From UBA5951 sp012269555 (GTDB taxonomy: Bacteria > Pseudomonadota > Alphaproteobacteria > Puniceispirillales > Puniceispirillaceae): a DNA stretch of 64,000 nucleotides. Under the pieces are notes generated by a model. The model saw nothing but the letters and a program-made list of their open reading frames with translations. It made no database searches and was not told the origin of the DNA. Of the stretch, positions 27,952 through 40,100 are shown in pieces (position 1 is the stretch's first letter; each line of letters begins with the position of its first letter). The stretch spans positions 186,001-250,000 of the forward strand of contig JAYQTS010000014.1 of assembly GCA_038147755.1 (NCBI GenBank), given 5' to 3'. A program made the translations under genes and the position numbers.

Positions 27952-30900
27952 ATGCATGAGCAAGATAAGGTAGGGGGTGGCTATGCAGCACTTGGGTGTA
28001 TTAGTAATTTTAGTTTTCTGCGTGGCGCAAGTCATCCACATGAGCTAATTGAAACAGCTGCAGTAGAAGGTTGGTCATCTTGTGGCATTGCAGATTATCA
28101 CACAATTTCTGGGTTGGTTCGGGCTCATCAATCTGCGATAGAAAAATCAGTTAAGCTGTTATGTGGAGTACGGCTCATTGTTAATTGTTCTGAGCAGATA
28201 GAACAATCAGAACAGCTCATAGAAGAAGATAGTATAGAAGTCATAATTTATGCAAAAAACCGTACAGGTTATGAATCACTATCTCAGCTTCTCAGTCGTT
28301 TAAATATGGCTTTAGCCCATATACCAGCTGTAAAAAGAGCTACAAATTTATATATTCATGTAAGTGAATTAGCACGTCTTAGCTCAGATGTTTTTGTTAT
28401 TATTGAGGCTCCAGAATTAATTAAAAATTATATGGCTGGGCAGTGTCAGCAAATTCAAAAATTTGTAGTAGCCCCTTTATTATTAGGTTCTGCTATTTAT
28501 CGTGATGGTAATGATAAAAAGCGTCTGAAGTATGTATCCGGTCTGGCTGCTCGTCTAGGGCTTAGATTTATTGCTTTAGCAGCTCCGCTATATCATCATT
28601 CCTCACGTCGTCCATTAGCAGACGTTTTATATTGTATTCGCACTAAACAAACGCTTGCAACCGCAGGTAGGGAGTTGTCGCGTAATGCAGAGCGCCATCG
28701 TATGAAAATTTCAGAATATACTAGATTATGGTCAGAATATCCAGAAGCAATTATGGCTGCAAGTCAGGTTGCACAGGCATGTTCTTTTTCATTGTCGGAA
28801 TTATCATATGAGTATCCAGAAGAAATTATACCAAATGGACGTTCTGTTATGGGTGAGTTAATTTATCAGACTTGGCAGGGGGCAGAAAGACGATATCCAG
28901 ATGGTATACCAAACGAGGTGAATAACTATCTGAAAAAAGAATTAGCACTTATAGCCAAATTAAATTATGCGCCTTATTTTTTGACTGTATTTGATATTGT
29001 AAGATCTCGCTCGCAGTCGCAATATCCTGTGTCAAGGTAGAGGGTCTGCTGCTAATTCTGCTGTATGTTATTGCCTTGATATTACAGCAGTAGACCCAGC
29101 TAGATCTAGCCCGTTGTTCGAAAGGTTTGTTAGTGAAGCACGTGCGGAGCCTCCTGATATTGATGTTGATTTTGAGCATGAGAGAAGAGAAGAAATCATC
29201 CAGTATATTTATAATAAATATGGACGTCATAGAGCAGGTATCGCCGCTAGTATTGTAACCTATCGTAAACGAAGTGCATTAATTGAAGTTGCTAAGGTAT
29301 TTGGACTTAGCCGAGATATACAACAAGCCTTGTCAGCCCAAGTATGGGATGGAAAATCAACTTCCCTTAGTTTAGAATTATTGTGTGCTGCTGGATTGGA
29401 TCCAGAAGATACAAAGCTACAACTAATATTAAAACTTGTTCAACAGTTGCATGGTTTCCCAAGGCATTTATCACAGCATGTTGGTGGTTTTGTTATTGCT
29501 AAAGATAGACTAGATTCTTTGTGTGTTATTAGGCCTGCAAGCATGGATGGGCGTACCATCATTGAGTGGGACAAGAATGACTTAGAGGCACTTGGCCTTT
29601 TGAAAGTAGACATTTTGGCGCTTGGTATGTTGAGCTGCCTTAGGCGCGCATTTGATTTGCTCAAGCGGCATTATCATCTGGCGGTTACATTATCTTCCAT
29701 TCCAGCAGAAGATATGGATACCTATAATATGTTATGTGAGGCTCAGTCTGTTGGTGTGTTTCAGGTAGAATCGCGCGCTCAGATGTCTATGCTGCCTCGT
29801 TTACAACCAAGATGTTTTCATGATCTTGTGGTTCAGGTAGCTATTGTGCGCCCTGGGCCAATTCAAGGTGATATGGTACATCCGTATTTGCGTCGCAGGT
29901 TAGGTTATGAAAAAATAATTTATCCTTCAGACGAATTGAAACAAGTATTACAGCGCACACTTGGTGTACCCTTATTTCAGGAACAGGCAATGCAGATAGC
30001 AATTGTAGCTGCAGGGTTTAGTGGTTCAGAAGCAGATCAGTTGCGCCGTGCAATGGCTACTTTTCGTAGAAATGATTTAATTCATACATTTAAAGAGCGG
30101 ATGATCAAAGGAATGGTTGAGCGTGGCTATCAGGAAGAGTTTGCTACTAGATGTTTTCGTCAAATAGAAGGCTTTGGTACTTATGGATTTCCAGAATCTC
30201 ACGCTGCCAGTTTTGCTCTATTGGTCTATGCCTCTGCTTGGATAAAATGTCATTATCCAGACGTATTTATCTGTGCATTACTAAATGCCCAGCCAATGGG
30301 CTTTTATAGTCCTGCTCAGTTAGTTGCGGAAGCGAAGCGTAGTGGGGTTGAAGTCAGACCAATTGATATTAATAATTCACAATGGGATTGTAGTCTAGAG
30401 TCAACAGGTCATTCACGTCATGCTTTGCGTCTTGGAATGCGTCAGGTAAAAGGATTAAAACGCTATGAGGCTGAGAGATTAACAGCAAGCCGTCATATAG
30501 CCTATCAAGATATTAACGACCTCATTCGTAAATCGGATATTTCCATATATGGACTAGAGTCGCTTGCCAGAGCAGATGCTTTTCATTCAATCGGTCTTAA
30601 AAGCCGCCAGGCATTATGGGAAATAAAAAAACTTGCCCGTCAACAAAGCTCTGGTCTACCGTTATTTTTGTATGCAGAACAACGCTATAAGACTATAATG
30701 CCAAAAGAGCTAAAAACATCTTTACCAATAGCAAGTTTAGGTAATTTAGTAGCTCAAGATTATTTAGCAACAGGATTATCCCTTAAAGCGCACCCCGTAA
30801 CTATATTAGAACCATATTTTTTAGTGGATGGTTGGCACCCATGTTCTATCGCCATAGATATTATGGACAGAAAAAAACATCAACTGATTGGCCTTGTGAC

Positions 30901-31177
30901 AGGTAGACAAATGCCAGGCACAGCAAAAGGAACTGTTTTTATTACATTAGAAGATGCTCATTATTCTCTAAATGTTATCGTTTGGCCGGCCATTGTGCGA
31001 GCCTATCGTGCAGCATTGCTTGGCTCACATTTATTAGGTGTATCTGGTAGAATTCAGAAACAAGGAAAAATTATACATCTTATCGCAGATAAGCTTGTTA
31101 ATTGTGATTTGTACTTACAGTATTTAAGGACCCCAGAATTAAAGATGCCTATATTAAAAAGTAGAAATTTTCATTAA
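27952..31177 (+). CDS. dnaE2: Error-prone DNA polymerase DnaE2, one frameshift
   Basis: About 1074 residues after repair. ALGCISNFSFLRGASHPHELI opens the PHP domain. The frame breaks at about 29005 (after FLTVFDIVR, one extra base) and resumes with ARSRNILCQGRGSAANSAV. The palm has PPDIDVDFEHERREEIIQY and the fingers FPRHLSQHVGGFVI. FGTYGFPESHAASFALLVYASAW and an OB-fold C-terminus end it. DnaE2 carries out mutagenic bypass with ImuA/ImuB. ATG 27952 was chosen because the peptide then matches the family start; there is no strong ribosome site. It is the last gene of the SOS cassette. Confidence 0.9.
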
Positions 31178-31225
31178 TATTAAGAACAAGCTCATAGAAT
31201 TAGCATATATCAAATATAATTATAT

Positions 31226-32527
31226 TTATAATAAACTTGTCTTAGAAATAATTTCTGGTAAAGCAAAACATGCATTACCTGTTTGGTATAATTTAACACA
31301 GGCGGCACGAGCACTAGTTTCATCAAGTCCTTCAAACCTAACACGCCATAATGGTAAATCTCCACGCATTACGAGACTTACCTCAGCAGGAATCATCGCT
31401 AAGATAGAAGCTGCAGAACGTCTTGCCTTAATAGCAGCTTTGTGAGCATTGATTTTTCTAGAAAAACTACCTACTTGTATGGACCAATTATCATTCTCTA
31501 ATGTACCCAAACTATGACTGGATTGAGAGGAAACAGAACGAATTATAATCTTTGGTTTTGAGATTGGTGGAACACTAGATGCAAGTATATCTGTTGTAGG
31601 AGTAATATGTTCATTTTCTGGTCTTGGTAACGGTACTGTTATTGGAGTAGATTCAAACTGAAACGGCTTGACCCTATCAAACTGGTTAGTTAACAGTTTA
31701 ATCATATGTAAGTCACGGCTTTTACTTGTTTTACCACCGAATACAACACCTATAAGACGCACACCGTCACGTTCAGTAGAAGCAACAAGATTAAATCCAG
31801 ATGCACCTATATAGCCTGTTTTTATTCCATCAGTGCCTTTAAACGCAGTCAATAAACGGTTATGATTTTTGTATTTTTGCCCTTTATATAAGAAAAATTC
31901 ATTGCTAAAATAATGGTAATACTCTGGAAAATCTTTTCGAATTGCTATGCCGAGTTTTGCCATATCTCTCGCGGTGCTTTTCTGATGCCTATTAGGTAAA
32001 CCGGATGCATTTTTAAATGTGGTGCGTGACATACCTAGTGCTTTTGCTTTTCGGGTCATACGCTTTGCAAATTCCCGCTCTGAGGCAGAGATTTTTTCCG
32101 CAACAGCTGTTGCCACATCATTAGCAGACTTAGTAACTAAGGAGAGGATTGCTTGTTCAACAGAGATGGTCTCACCTGGTTCTATATAGAGCTTGGAAGG
32201 GCTTCTGCTCGCAGCGAGGTCTGAAATTACAATTTGAGACTTTAAAGTCAGGTTTTTACTCTGTAGTTCTTCAAAAATTATATATAACGTCATTATTTTT
32301 GCTAATGAGGCAGGGTAGAGTTGTTTGTCTGCATTTCTAGAGAACAGTACACGTCCCGATATTTCCTCCATTACAAGAGATGCATATTTTGGGTTAGCGT
32401 GTACATTAGATGAAGTTATAGCATTAATAGTTATTGCTACGCTAAAGCAAAAGCACCAAATATTAATAACCCTAATTATGTATTTTTTTAAGGCCAAATT
32501 ATATTTTGGTAAAAATTTGATGTACAT
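31226..32527 (-). CDS. D-alanyl-D-alanine carboxypeptidase (S11) with SPOR domain
   Basis: 433 residues. The N-terminus carries a long basic segment and a hydrophobic stretch (about residues 18-44) ending in VHANP, a likely signal. The three penicillin-binding motifs are SLAK (74-77), SAN (134-136) and KTG (236-238). The C-terminal SPOR domain (about residues 345-428, WSIQVGSFSRKINAHKAAI) binds denuded peptidoglycan at division sites. It trims the terminal D-Ala from peptidoglycan stem peptides in the periplasm. DacF-like; no clear operon partner, convergent with dnaE2. Confidence 0.9.
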   Translation of the reverse strand: MYIKFLPKYNLALKKYIIRVINIWCFCFSVAITINAITSSNVHANPKYASLVMEEISGRVLFSRNADKQLYPASLAKIMTLYIIFEELQSKNLTLKSQIVISDLAASRSPSKLYIEPGETISVEQAILSLVTKSANDVATAVAEKISASEREFAKRMTRKAKALGMSRTTFKNASGLPNRHQKSTARDMAKLGIAIRKDFPEYYHYFSNEFFLYKGQKYKNHNRLLTAFKGTDGIKTGYIGASGFNLVASTERDGVRLIGVVFGGKTSKSRDLHMIKLLTNQFDRVKPFQFESTPITVPLPRPENEHITPTTDILASSVPPISKPKIIIRSVSSQSSHSLGTLENDNWSIQVGSFSRKINAHKAAIKARRSAASILAMIPAEVSLVMRGDLPLWRVRFEGLDETSARAACVKLYQTGNACFALPEIISKTSLL

Positions 32528-32773
32528 AACAATAATATTCTTCTTGATAGCATAACATATAAATTATTGAATTTATGAAATAAATTAATAATTTAATTGG
32601 AATTTTATAATTAAACAAAAAGCTAAAAACAGTGAATCACAATTAAAATTAGAAATCAACATTCCTATGTTGTATTCTTTTAGAGTAATGATAAATAAAA
32701 AAAAAATGTAAGCCCCTTTTCTTAAATAAAAAAATGCCAATATTTATTATTAGATTATGGAGAGTTTGAAATT

Positions 32774-33097
32774 ATGAGCGCAAACAAAGATAAGCCCGAT
32801 GGCACAGATGGTGGATTGGCATTAGCTGAGCGCACACAAACAAAAAAACCTGCCTTATATCGTGTGATTATGCTCAATGATGATTACACACCCATGGAAT
32901 TTGTCGTACTTATATTACAACGGTTTTTTGGTCATAACACACAGACAGCCCAGAAAATTATGTTACATGTACACCAAAAAGGTGTTGGTGTCTGTGGAGT
33001 GTATACCTATGAGGTTGCTGAAACTAAAATAAATCAGGTTATGACATTCGCCAGACAAAACGAGCATCCACTGCAATTGCAGATGGAAAAGGAGTGA
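32774..33097 (+). CDS. clpS: ATP-dependent Clp protease adaptor ClpS
   Basis: 107 residues with the ClpS core: YRVIMLNDDYTPMEFVV (hydrophobic pocket for N-degrons) and GVGVCGVYTYEVAETK. It binds the ClpA N-domain and delivers N-end-rule substrates to ClpAP. GGAGAG lies before the ATG. The clpA start is four bases after its stop. Confidence 0.95.
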   Translation: MSANKDKPDGTDGGLALAERTQTKKPALYRVIMLNDDYTPMEFVVLILQRFFGHNTQTAQKIMLHVHQKGVGVCGVYTYEVAETKINQVMTFARQNEHPLQLQMEKE

Positions 33098-33101
33098 AAT
33101 A

Positions 33102-35381
33102 GTGCTATCGCAACAATTAGAAGAGACCCTGCGTCGTTCTCTCTCTATAGCAGGGGAACATCATCATGAATTTGCAACTTTGGAGCATCTGTTACTTGCG
33201 ATGCTTGAGGATAAGGATGCGCTAGATGTTATGCACGGTTGTAAATTAGATGTCTTAAGACTACGAGAAATGCTTGAGACATATATTGATGATGAAATGG
33301 ACGAATTAGTTTCTGAAGCCGATGAAATTGAAGTTCAGCCTACCGCATCTTTTAGCCGAGTTGTGCAACGTGCAATTATCCATACCCAATCTTCTGGTCG
33401 TGGTTCTGCGACGGGAGCTAATGTTCTCATTGCTATGTATTCAGAACGGGAGTCACACGCAGTATGGTTTTTAACTTCATTAGAGATGACAAGACTAGAC
33501 GCTATCAGCTTTATTAGTCATGGTAATGGTTTATCCTTTGAGGGCGGAGAAACAGCTGATGAAGATTTGGAAACAGCAGATAATAAAGCCGGCAAAGACG
33601 CATTATCGCAATATGCTGTTGATTTAATTGCTAAAGCTATCGAAGGAAATATAGACCCGCTTATAGGGAGAAGTGCAGAGGTAGATAGAACAATACAAAT
33701 TCTTTGCAGAAGAACAAAAAATAATCCCTTGTATGTAGGTGACCCTGGTGTCGGTAAAACAGCAATTGCAGAGGGACTTGCCCAGCGCATTGTTGATGGA
33801 ACTGTCCCCGAAGTTCTCAAATCCGCAGTTATTTACTCACTTGACATGGGTTCATTACTCGCTGGCACACGATACCGTGGGGATTTTGAAGAGCGCTTGA
33901 AGGCAGTGATGAAACAAATAGAGCTAGATGATAAAGCTATACTGTTCATTGACGAAATACATACCATAATTGGAGCAGGTGCGACCTCAGGGGGGGCAAT
34001 GGATGCTTCTAATTTACTAAAACCCGCATTACAAAACGGAACCTTGCGTTGTATCGGGTCAACTACATATAAAGAATATAGAAGCTACTTTGAAAAAGAT
34101 CGTGCCTTGGCAAGGAGATTCCAAAAAATTGATATAAACGAACCTTCAGTTTCAGATACAATTAAAATTTTGTCTGGTTTAAAATCACGCTATGAAGCGC
34201 ACCATGGAGTAAAATTTACCCAAGCAGCAATTAAGTCTGCCGTTGATCTATCTTCACGATATATCCACGACCGTAAACTTCCAGATAAAGCTATAGATGT
34301 AATAGATGAGGCGGCAGCCTCCCAAAATTTATTACCACCTTCAAAAAGGCGTCAACAAATTGGTCAAAAAGAAATTGAAACAACTATTGCTTCAATGGCA
34401 AGGATCCCATCTAAAAACGTAAGCAGAGATGATAAAGCTGTTTTAGCCTCCCTCGAGACTGACCTAAAGAGAATGGTTTACGGCCAAGATTCTGCTATAT
34501 CGGCTTTAGCTTCTGCTATTAAACTTTCACGAGCAGGGCTGCGTGAAGTTGGTAAGCCAATTGGCAATTATTTATTTTCTGGTCCGACAGGTGTTGGTAA
34601 AACAGAGGTAGCTAGGCAATTATCAGAAACATTAGGTGTTAAGTTAATCCGTTTTGATATGTCAGAATACATGGAGCGACATACAGTATCAAGATTAATT
34701 GGAGCGCCCCCCGGATATGTAGGTTTTGATCAAGGAGGACTGTTAACGGATGCTATTGATCAAACTCCTCATGCAGTTTTACTCTTAGATGAGATAGAAA
34801 AAGCGCATCCTGATTTATTCAACTTATTGTTACAGGTAATGGATCACGGTACGTTGACAGACTCAAACGGTAAAAAGGTTGATTTTAGGAATGTGATTCT
34901 AATTATGACAACTAATGCGGGAGCATCTGAGTTATCAAAACAAGCAATTGGGTTTGGAAGAGGAAATAAAACGGATGCAGACTCAGAAGCCATTGAGAGA
35001 ACATTTTCACCGGAATTTAGAAACCGTTTAGATGCAACGATTGCTTTCTCAGCACTTAATAATGACACAATACGAATGGTTGTCGATAAATTTGTATTTC
35101 AACTGGAGGCTCAACTTGCCGAAAGACAAGTTGAGATACAGCTCGACGATGAGGCGCGTGATTGGCTTGCGGAGAGAGGATATGACAGCTCGTTTGGTGC
35201 TAGACCTCTCAGTAGGCTGATTCAAGAGCACATCAAAAAACCATTGGCTGATCACCTTTTATTCGGTGATTTGGTTGCTGGTGGTGAGGTGATAGTAAGC
35301 GTTAGAAAAAATAGACTCAAGCTCGAAACTAAACCAATCAGTGAATCTAAAACTGCTAAAAAGAAGACTGAAAAGGTATAA
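33102..35381 (+). CDS. clpA: ATP-dependent Clp protease ATPase ClpA
   Basis: 759 residues. The N-domain (HHHEFATLEHLLLAMLED) is followed by two AAA modules: Walker A GDPGVGKT near residue 213 with ILFIDEIHTIIGAG, and GPTGVGKT near 494 with VLLLDEIEKAHPD; the sensor region RNRLDATIAFS follows. It unfolds substrates for ClpP (not in the window). The GTG start is supported by GGAG at 33091-33094, which overlaps the clpS stop region. Short acidic and lysine-rich C-terminal tail. Confidence 0.95.
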   Translation: MLSQQLEETLRRSLSIAGEHHHEFATLEHLLLAMLEDKDALDVMHGCKLDVLRLREMLETYIDDEMDELVSEADEIEVQPTASFSRVVQRAIIHTQSSGRGSATGANVLIAMYSERESHAVWFLTSLEMTRLDAISFISHGNGLSFEGGETADEDLETADNKAGKDALSQYAVDLIAKAIEGNIDPLIGRSAEVDRTIQILCRRTKNNPLYVGDPGVGKTAIAEGLAQRIVDGTVPEVLKSAVIYSLDMGSLLAGTRYRGDFEERLKAVMKQIELDDKAILFIDEIHTIIGAGATSGGAMDASNLLKPALQNGTLRCIGSTTYKEYRSYFEKDRALARRFQKIDINEPSVSDTIKILSGLKSRYEAHHGVKFTQAAIKSAVDLSSRYIHDRKLPDKAIDVIDEAAASQNLLPPSKRRQQIGQKEIETTIASMARIPSKNVSRDDKAVLASLETDLKRMVYGQDSAISALASAIKLSRAGLREVGKPIGNYLFSGPTGVGKTEVARQLSETLGVKLIRFDMSEYMERHTVSRLIGAPPGYVGFDQGGLLTDAIDQTPHAVLLLDEIEKAHPDLFNLLLQVMDHGTLTDSNGKKVDFRNVILIMTTNAGASELSKQAIGFGRGNKTDADSEAIERTFSPEFRNRLDATIAFSALNNDTIRMVVDKFVFQLEAQLAERQVEIQLDDEARDWLAERGYDSSFGARPLSRLIQEHIKKPLADHLLFGDLVAGGEVIVSVRKNRLKLETKPISESKTAKKKTEKV

Positions 35382-35393
35382 ATCTTTCTGAAT

Positions 35394-36545
35394 TCATTTA
35401 TATGGAGAGGTTTTGTTAATATACATAGTCTCTTGATTATTTTGAATAATCTCTTGTCTGAGAAATTTCATGACTGCGTCCCCAAATTGGGGATCATTAA
35501 TTTTATGAGCTGAATACGTTTTTTCAGGTAAATAACCACGTGGAACTTTATGCAAACCCTGGGCTCCTGCTTCTACTCGCCTAATTCCATTTTTAATCGC
35601 AAAATCAATAGCTTGATAATAGCACGTTTCGAAGTGTAAAAATGGTATATTTCGAAGTCCACCCCAATTTCTGCCATATAATGCATCAGACCCAATGAAA
35701 TTCAAAGCTCCGGCTATAGGCACATTGTTTTCATAACAGAGAATTAGTAAAACTTTATTTTTTAAGTTAATGGGCAAATGGTGAAAAAACAGGCGGTTTA
35801 AATAAGCTCCACCCCATTTTTTTTCAATTGTCGCAATATAACACTCATAGAAAATATCCCAATGTTTTGTTTTTATGTCATCCCCGGTAAGATGCACAAA
35901 TTTTAAATTTGCTTTACTTATACTTTCCCTCTCTTTTCGAATATTTTTTCGCTTCCTAGATGTTAGTTTATCCAGAAAGTCATCAAAATTATTGTAATTC
36001 TGATTATGCCAGTGAAACTGTAATCCTTCACGTATCATCCAACCATTTTTTTTTGCAACTGTTACATCAGATGAATTGATAAAATTAAGGTGTGCAGATG
36101 ATAAATTATTATTTTCAATAATTGACTTCATACTAAAAAGAAGGGCCTGTTTTGCTTTTATGTCGTCATCTAAAGATAGTAGGCGCGGCCCTGGTACAGG
36201 GGTAAATGGGACTGCTGCCAGAGATTTAGGATAATATTTCCCCCCCGCACGTTCATAAGCATTTGCCCAGCCGTGGTCAAAAATATATTCGCCATATGAG
36301 TGATATTTAAAGTAATGTGGCATAGCTGCGCGCAGTACTTTGTTTTCATCATATACACATAAATGAAAGATATCCCAACCTGTATCTATCCCTACGCACC
36401 TACTTTCTTCAAGCGCAGCCAGAAAACCATGTGAAACAAAAGGATGGCCAGAGGGGTTTAATCTATCCCAATCTTTAGATGTAATATCATTGATAGAGGT
36501 CAGTGGTTTAAGCGAAAAAGAAAAATTTTCTAATGAATTATCCAT
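35394..36545 (-). CDS. DUF482/GNAT-like protein (COG3146)
   Basis: 383 residues. HPFVSHGFLAALEESRCVG near the start, ESNGWANAYERAG-like DHGWANAYERAGGKYYPKSL, TPVPGPRLL, and GLQFHWHNQNYNNFDDFLDKLTSRKRKNIRKERE then ALYGRNWGG, FETCYYQAIDFAI and EAGAQGLHKVPRGYLPEKT are the marks of the family annotated as peptidoglycan biosynthesis/FemAB-like acyltransferase. An aminoacyl- or acetyltransferase role is a family guess, the substrate unknown. It is convergent with clpA, 12 bases apart, and 52 bases downstream of the RidA-like gene on the same strand. Confidence 0.85.
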   Translation of the reverse strand: MDNSLENFSFSLKPLTSINDITSKDWDRLNPSGHPFVSHGFLAALEESRCVGIDTGWDIFHLCVYDENKVLRAAMPHYFKYHSYGEYIFDHGWANAYERAGGKYYPKSLAAVPFTPVPGPRLLSLDDDIKAKQALLFSMKSIIENNNLSSAHLNFINSSDVTVAKKNGWMIREGLQFHWHNQNYNNFDDFLDKLTSRKRKNIRKERESISKANLKFVHLTGDDIKTKHWDIFYECYIATIEKKWGGAYLNRLFFHHLPINLKNKVLLILCYENNVPIAGALNFIGSDALYGRNWGGLRNIPFLHFETCYYQAIDFAIKNGIRRVEAGAQGLHKVPRGYLPEKTYSAHKINDPQFGDAVMKFLRQEIIQNNQETMYINKTSPYK

Positions 36546-36597
36546 AAATTTATTATATGTGAGTGCGATTTAGTGTAATTTCCTAAAATTGTTAAAG

Positions 36598-37065
36598 TTA
36601 TGATTTGAGCTGAAATATAGCATCAATTTCTACCACTGCACCAAGGGGTAAGGAGCTTACCCCGACAGCAAATCTAGTATGTCTGCCATTATCACCAAAT
36701 AACGTCACCATTATTTCCGAAGCTGCATCAATTACTTTAGGTTGTCCGGTAAATTGAGCTGTCGAGGAAACAAATCCACCTAGTTTAATAACACGCTCGA
36801 TGTTTTCTAGGTTATTACTTACGCTTGCTACTTGACGCAATATCGCAATTGCACATTGTCTTGCTTGCTCTTGTGCTTCCTCTACTGTCACAGAATTTCC
36901 AACCTGCCCTGTTAGATTAATTGCACCATCAACTAAAGGTAACTGTCCAGATACATAAACCATATCGTTAACTACAAGAACAGGTACGTAGTTTCCAGCG
37001 GGCATGGCTGGCTTATCCAAATAAATGCCTAATTTTTCTAACTTAACTTGAATTTCAGAAGCCAT
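36598..37065 (-). CDS. RidA/YjgF-family protein
   Basis: 155 residues with the family pattern: VYVSGQLPLVDGAINLTGQVG, AIAILRQVASVSNNLENIERVIKLGGFV, and the C-terminal RFAVGVSSLPLGAVVEIDAIF. The arginine of R-x-A-V-G and the terminal glutamate are the substrate-binding positions of RidA, which hydrolyses reactive enamines/imines from PLP enzymes. This longer subgroup (about 150 residues, with an N-terminal extension) is less studied than true RidA. AGGAGA upstream supports the ATG. Confidence 0.85.
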   Translation of the reverse strand: MASEIQVKLEKLGIYLDKPAMPAGNYVPVLVVNDMVYVSGQLPLVDGAINLTGQVGNSVTVEEAQEQARQCAIAILRQVASVSNNLENIERVIKLGGFVSSTAQFTGQPKVIDAASEIMVTLFGDNGRHTRFAVGVSSLPLGAVVEIDAIFQLKS

Positions 37066-37199
37066 TTTTTTCTCCTCTAAACCTTCTTATGCCAAATAAT
37101 ATGTAATACCTCATTATGCCATGTGTTAAGTTTACTGTTATATTCACTATGCTTTTATTAGTGAATAATTTTTGAGTTTATGGCTAATTTAAGTCTAGA

Positions 37200-40100
37200 T
37201 CAGCTACAGCCTGTAGTAGAACCACAAGTATTACACTTTAAGCATGTACCATTACGGACAAGAGTAAAATTTTGGCATTCAGGACATGATTCGCCCTCAT
37301 AACCTTGCATTCTAGCTTGTTTAACCATTTCTTGATTGTTTGCGACTGCACTAATATTACCAGTGTCTTGGGAAACACCTTGTGTTATAACGCCTGGTTC
37401 TGCCTCTGGTGCTGGCGCAATGAAGCTTGTCGCTATATTAGTTTCCTGACCAATAGCTCTCGAAGTTTGGTTTTGATTGGAATATACTTTTAATCCCTGT
37501 TTCCTGATAAATCCACGACTAGTAGCTCTATCTACAAGTTCAGATTGTGCCTCTCCACCTCCAATTGTATCTGCATCTAAATCGTCTTTATTTACATGCC
37601 CAAGATCATGTCTATCAAGATAGGAGATTGCTAATTCTCGGAAGGTATAATCGAGAATAGATGACGACATTTTTATTGCATCGTTTCCGGTGACAATACC
37701 TTGTGGCTCAAATCTTGTAAAAGTAAAAGCCTCTACAAACTCTTCTAGTGGCACACCATATTGAAGACCGATAGATACAGCTATGGCAAAATTATTCATT
37801 AAAGAGCGGAATGCTGCACCCTCTTTATGCATATCAATGAAAATCTCACCAAGACGACCATCCTGATATTCTCCCGTTCTAATATACACTTTATGACCTC
37901 CAACAGATGCTTTTTGTGTATAGCCCTTGCGTCTATGGGGTAGCCTTTCACGATCTTGTAGATGTATGACACGTTCCACAATCTTCTCTATAATTTGTGG
38001 TGTCGATTTTATTTGTGCCTCTTCCAAGTCTTCCTCATCAATAAGGGCTGAGGATAGAGGTTGGCTAAGCTTTGAGCCGTCTCGATATAGCGCATTTGCT
38101 TTCAAACCAAGCCGCCAAGATTGCATGTACGCATTTCCGCATTCTTCCACTGAGGCATTATTTGGCATATTAATAGTCTTTGATATTGCTCCTGATATAA
38201 AGGGTTGGGCTGCTGCCATCATCGTAATATGACTTTCAACAGATAAATAGCGTTTTCCTATTCTGCCGCATACATTGGCACAGTCAAAGATAGGTAAATG
38301 TTGTCTTTTTAAATGCGGAGCTCCTTCTAATGTCATAGCACCACAAATATGAATATTCGCTGCATCTATTTCATCTTTACTAAAGCCAAGTTCCTCCAGC
38401 ATATTAAATGAAAAGTCATTTAATTGGGCTTCGCTAAACCCAAGTGTCTCTCTACAGAAGTCATGGCCGAGCGCGTAATGATTGAATGCGAATTTTATAT
38501 CAAAGGCATTTTCTAGACTTGCATCTAATTTTTTAAGTACTTCTTCGGTGAATCCCTTATCTTTTAGAGCAGAAATTGAAATAGCTTGACAGTCCTTTAA
38601 ACTACCATGCCCTACGGCGTAACGAGTGATATCTTCGATTTGGTTTTCTTTATATCCAAGTTTTTTTAGTGCTTCAGGCACAACTCTATTTATGATTTTA
38701 AAATATCCACCACCAGCCAGTTTTTTAAACTTTACGATTGCAAAATCCGGCTCAATACCAGTTGTATCACAATCCATCACAAGTCCAATTGTTCCTGTTG
38801 GAGCAATTACTGTCGCTTGTGCGTTTCGATATCCGTATTTTTTCCCAAGTCTAACAGCCTCTTCCCAAGCTTTTTCTGCGGCTGTCACAAGCGTTTTATC
38901 TGGGATATTTTTTATTGCTAGAGGAACTGGCAAAACACTTAATTCATGATAACCATCTGACTTACCTAAGGCTGCATTCTTATGGTTTTCCATTACGCGC
39001 ATCATTGATTTAGCATTCAATTTGTATTTAGGAAAAGCTCCAAGTTCGCTGGCAATTTCGGCTGAGGTTGCGTAAGACTTTCCTGTCATGATTGCTGATA
39101 TTGCTCCACATATGGCGCGTGCCTCATCGCTATCATAAGAATAACCAGCTGCCATTAACATTCCACCAATGTTCGCAAATCCTAATCCTAAGGTTCTATA
39201 ATCATACGAGCCTTGTGCTATTTCCTTTGACGGAAATTGTGCCATGGTAACAGAAATTTCTAGTGTCAATGTCCATATTCTAGTTGCGTGCTCAAATGTT
39301 TCGATGTCGAACGTACCATCATCATGCCTAAATTGCATTAAATTCAAGGAAGCCAAATTACATGCTGTATCATCTAAAAACATATATTCTGAACATGGAT
39401 TGGATGCATTAATTCTACCACCTTTCGGACAGGTATGCCATTCATTGATAGTAGTGTCATATTGAAGTCCTGGATCAGCGCAGGCCCACGCTGCATACGC
39501 TATCTTGTCCCATAGCTCTGTGGCGTCAACTTCTTTTGTTATTTTGCCGTCCACGCGACCGATTAAGGACCATTTACCTTTTTGCTCCACTGTATTTAAG
39601 AATGCGTTTGATACACGAACGGAATTATTCGAATTTTGTCCTGCTACCGTAAGATATGCCTCACTATCCCAGTCTGTATCATATGTTTTGAATTCGATTT
39701 CTGTAAAACCCTGTTGAGCAAATTGTATTACCCGTTGAACATAATTTTCTGGGAGCATCGCTTTTCGTGCTTCTATAATTGCCTTTTTTAACTGGCTATT
39801 TTGTTTTGGGTTATATCGCTCTGTGTCTCCCAAGTTTGTTGCCTCAACACATGCTCTCATCACGTCACTCATGTGTTTGCTTGCAATTTTTGAGCCTGTA
39901 ACTAGTGCAGCTACTTTTTGTTCCTCCACTACTTTCCAGTCTATATATTCCTCTATATCTGGGTGGTCTACATCAACGGTGACCATTTTTGCAGCACGTC
40001 TTGTTGTACCACCTGATTTTATTGCCCCAGCTGCTCTGTCACCAATTTTAAGAAAGCTCATAAGCCCAGAAGATTTACCACCTCCAGACAGATTTTCTCC

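Noticed and set aside
27922..27973. imuB reading on into dnaE2 as a real long overlap or a programmed frameshift
   Set aside because: One added T in a T run gives the family ending HGFFA and a stop before dnaE2. With eleven other indels in the window a sequence error is simpler.
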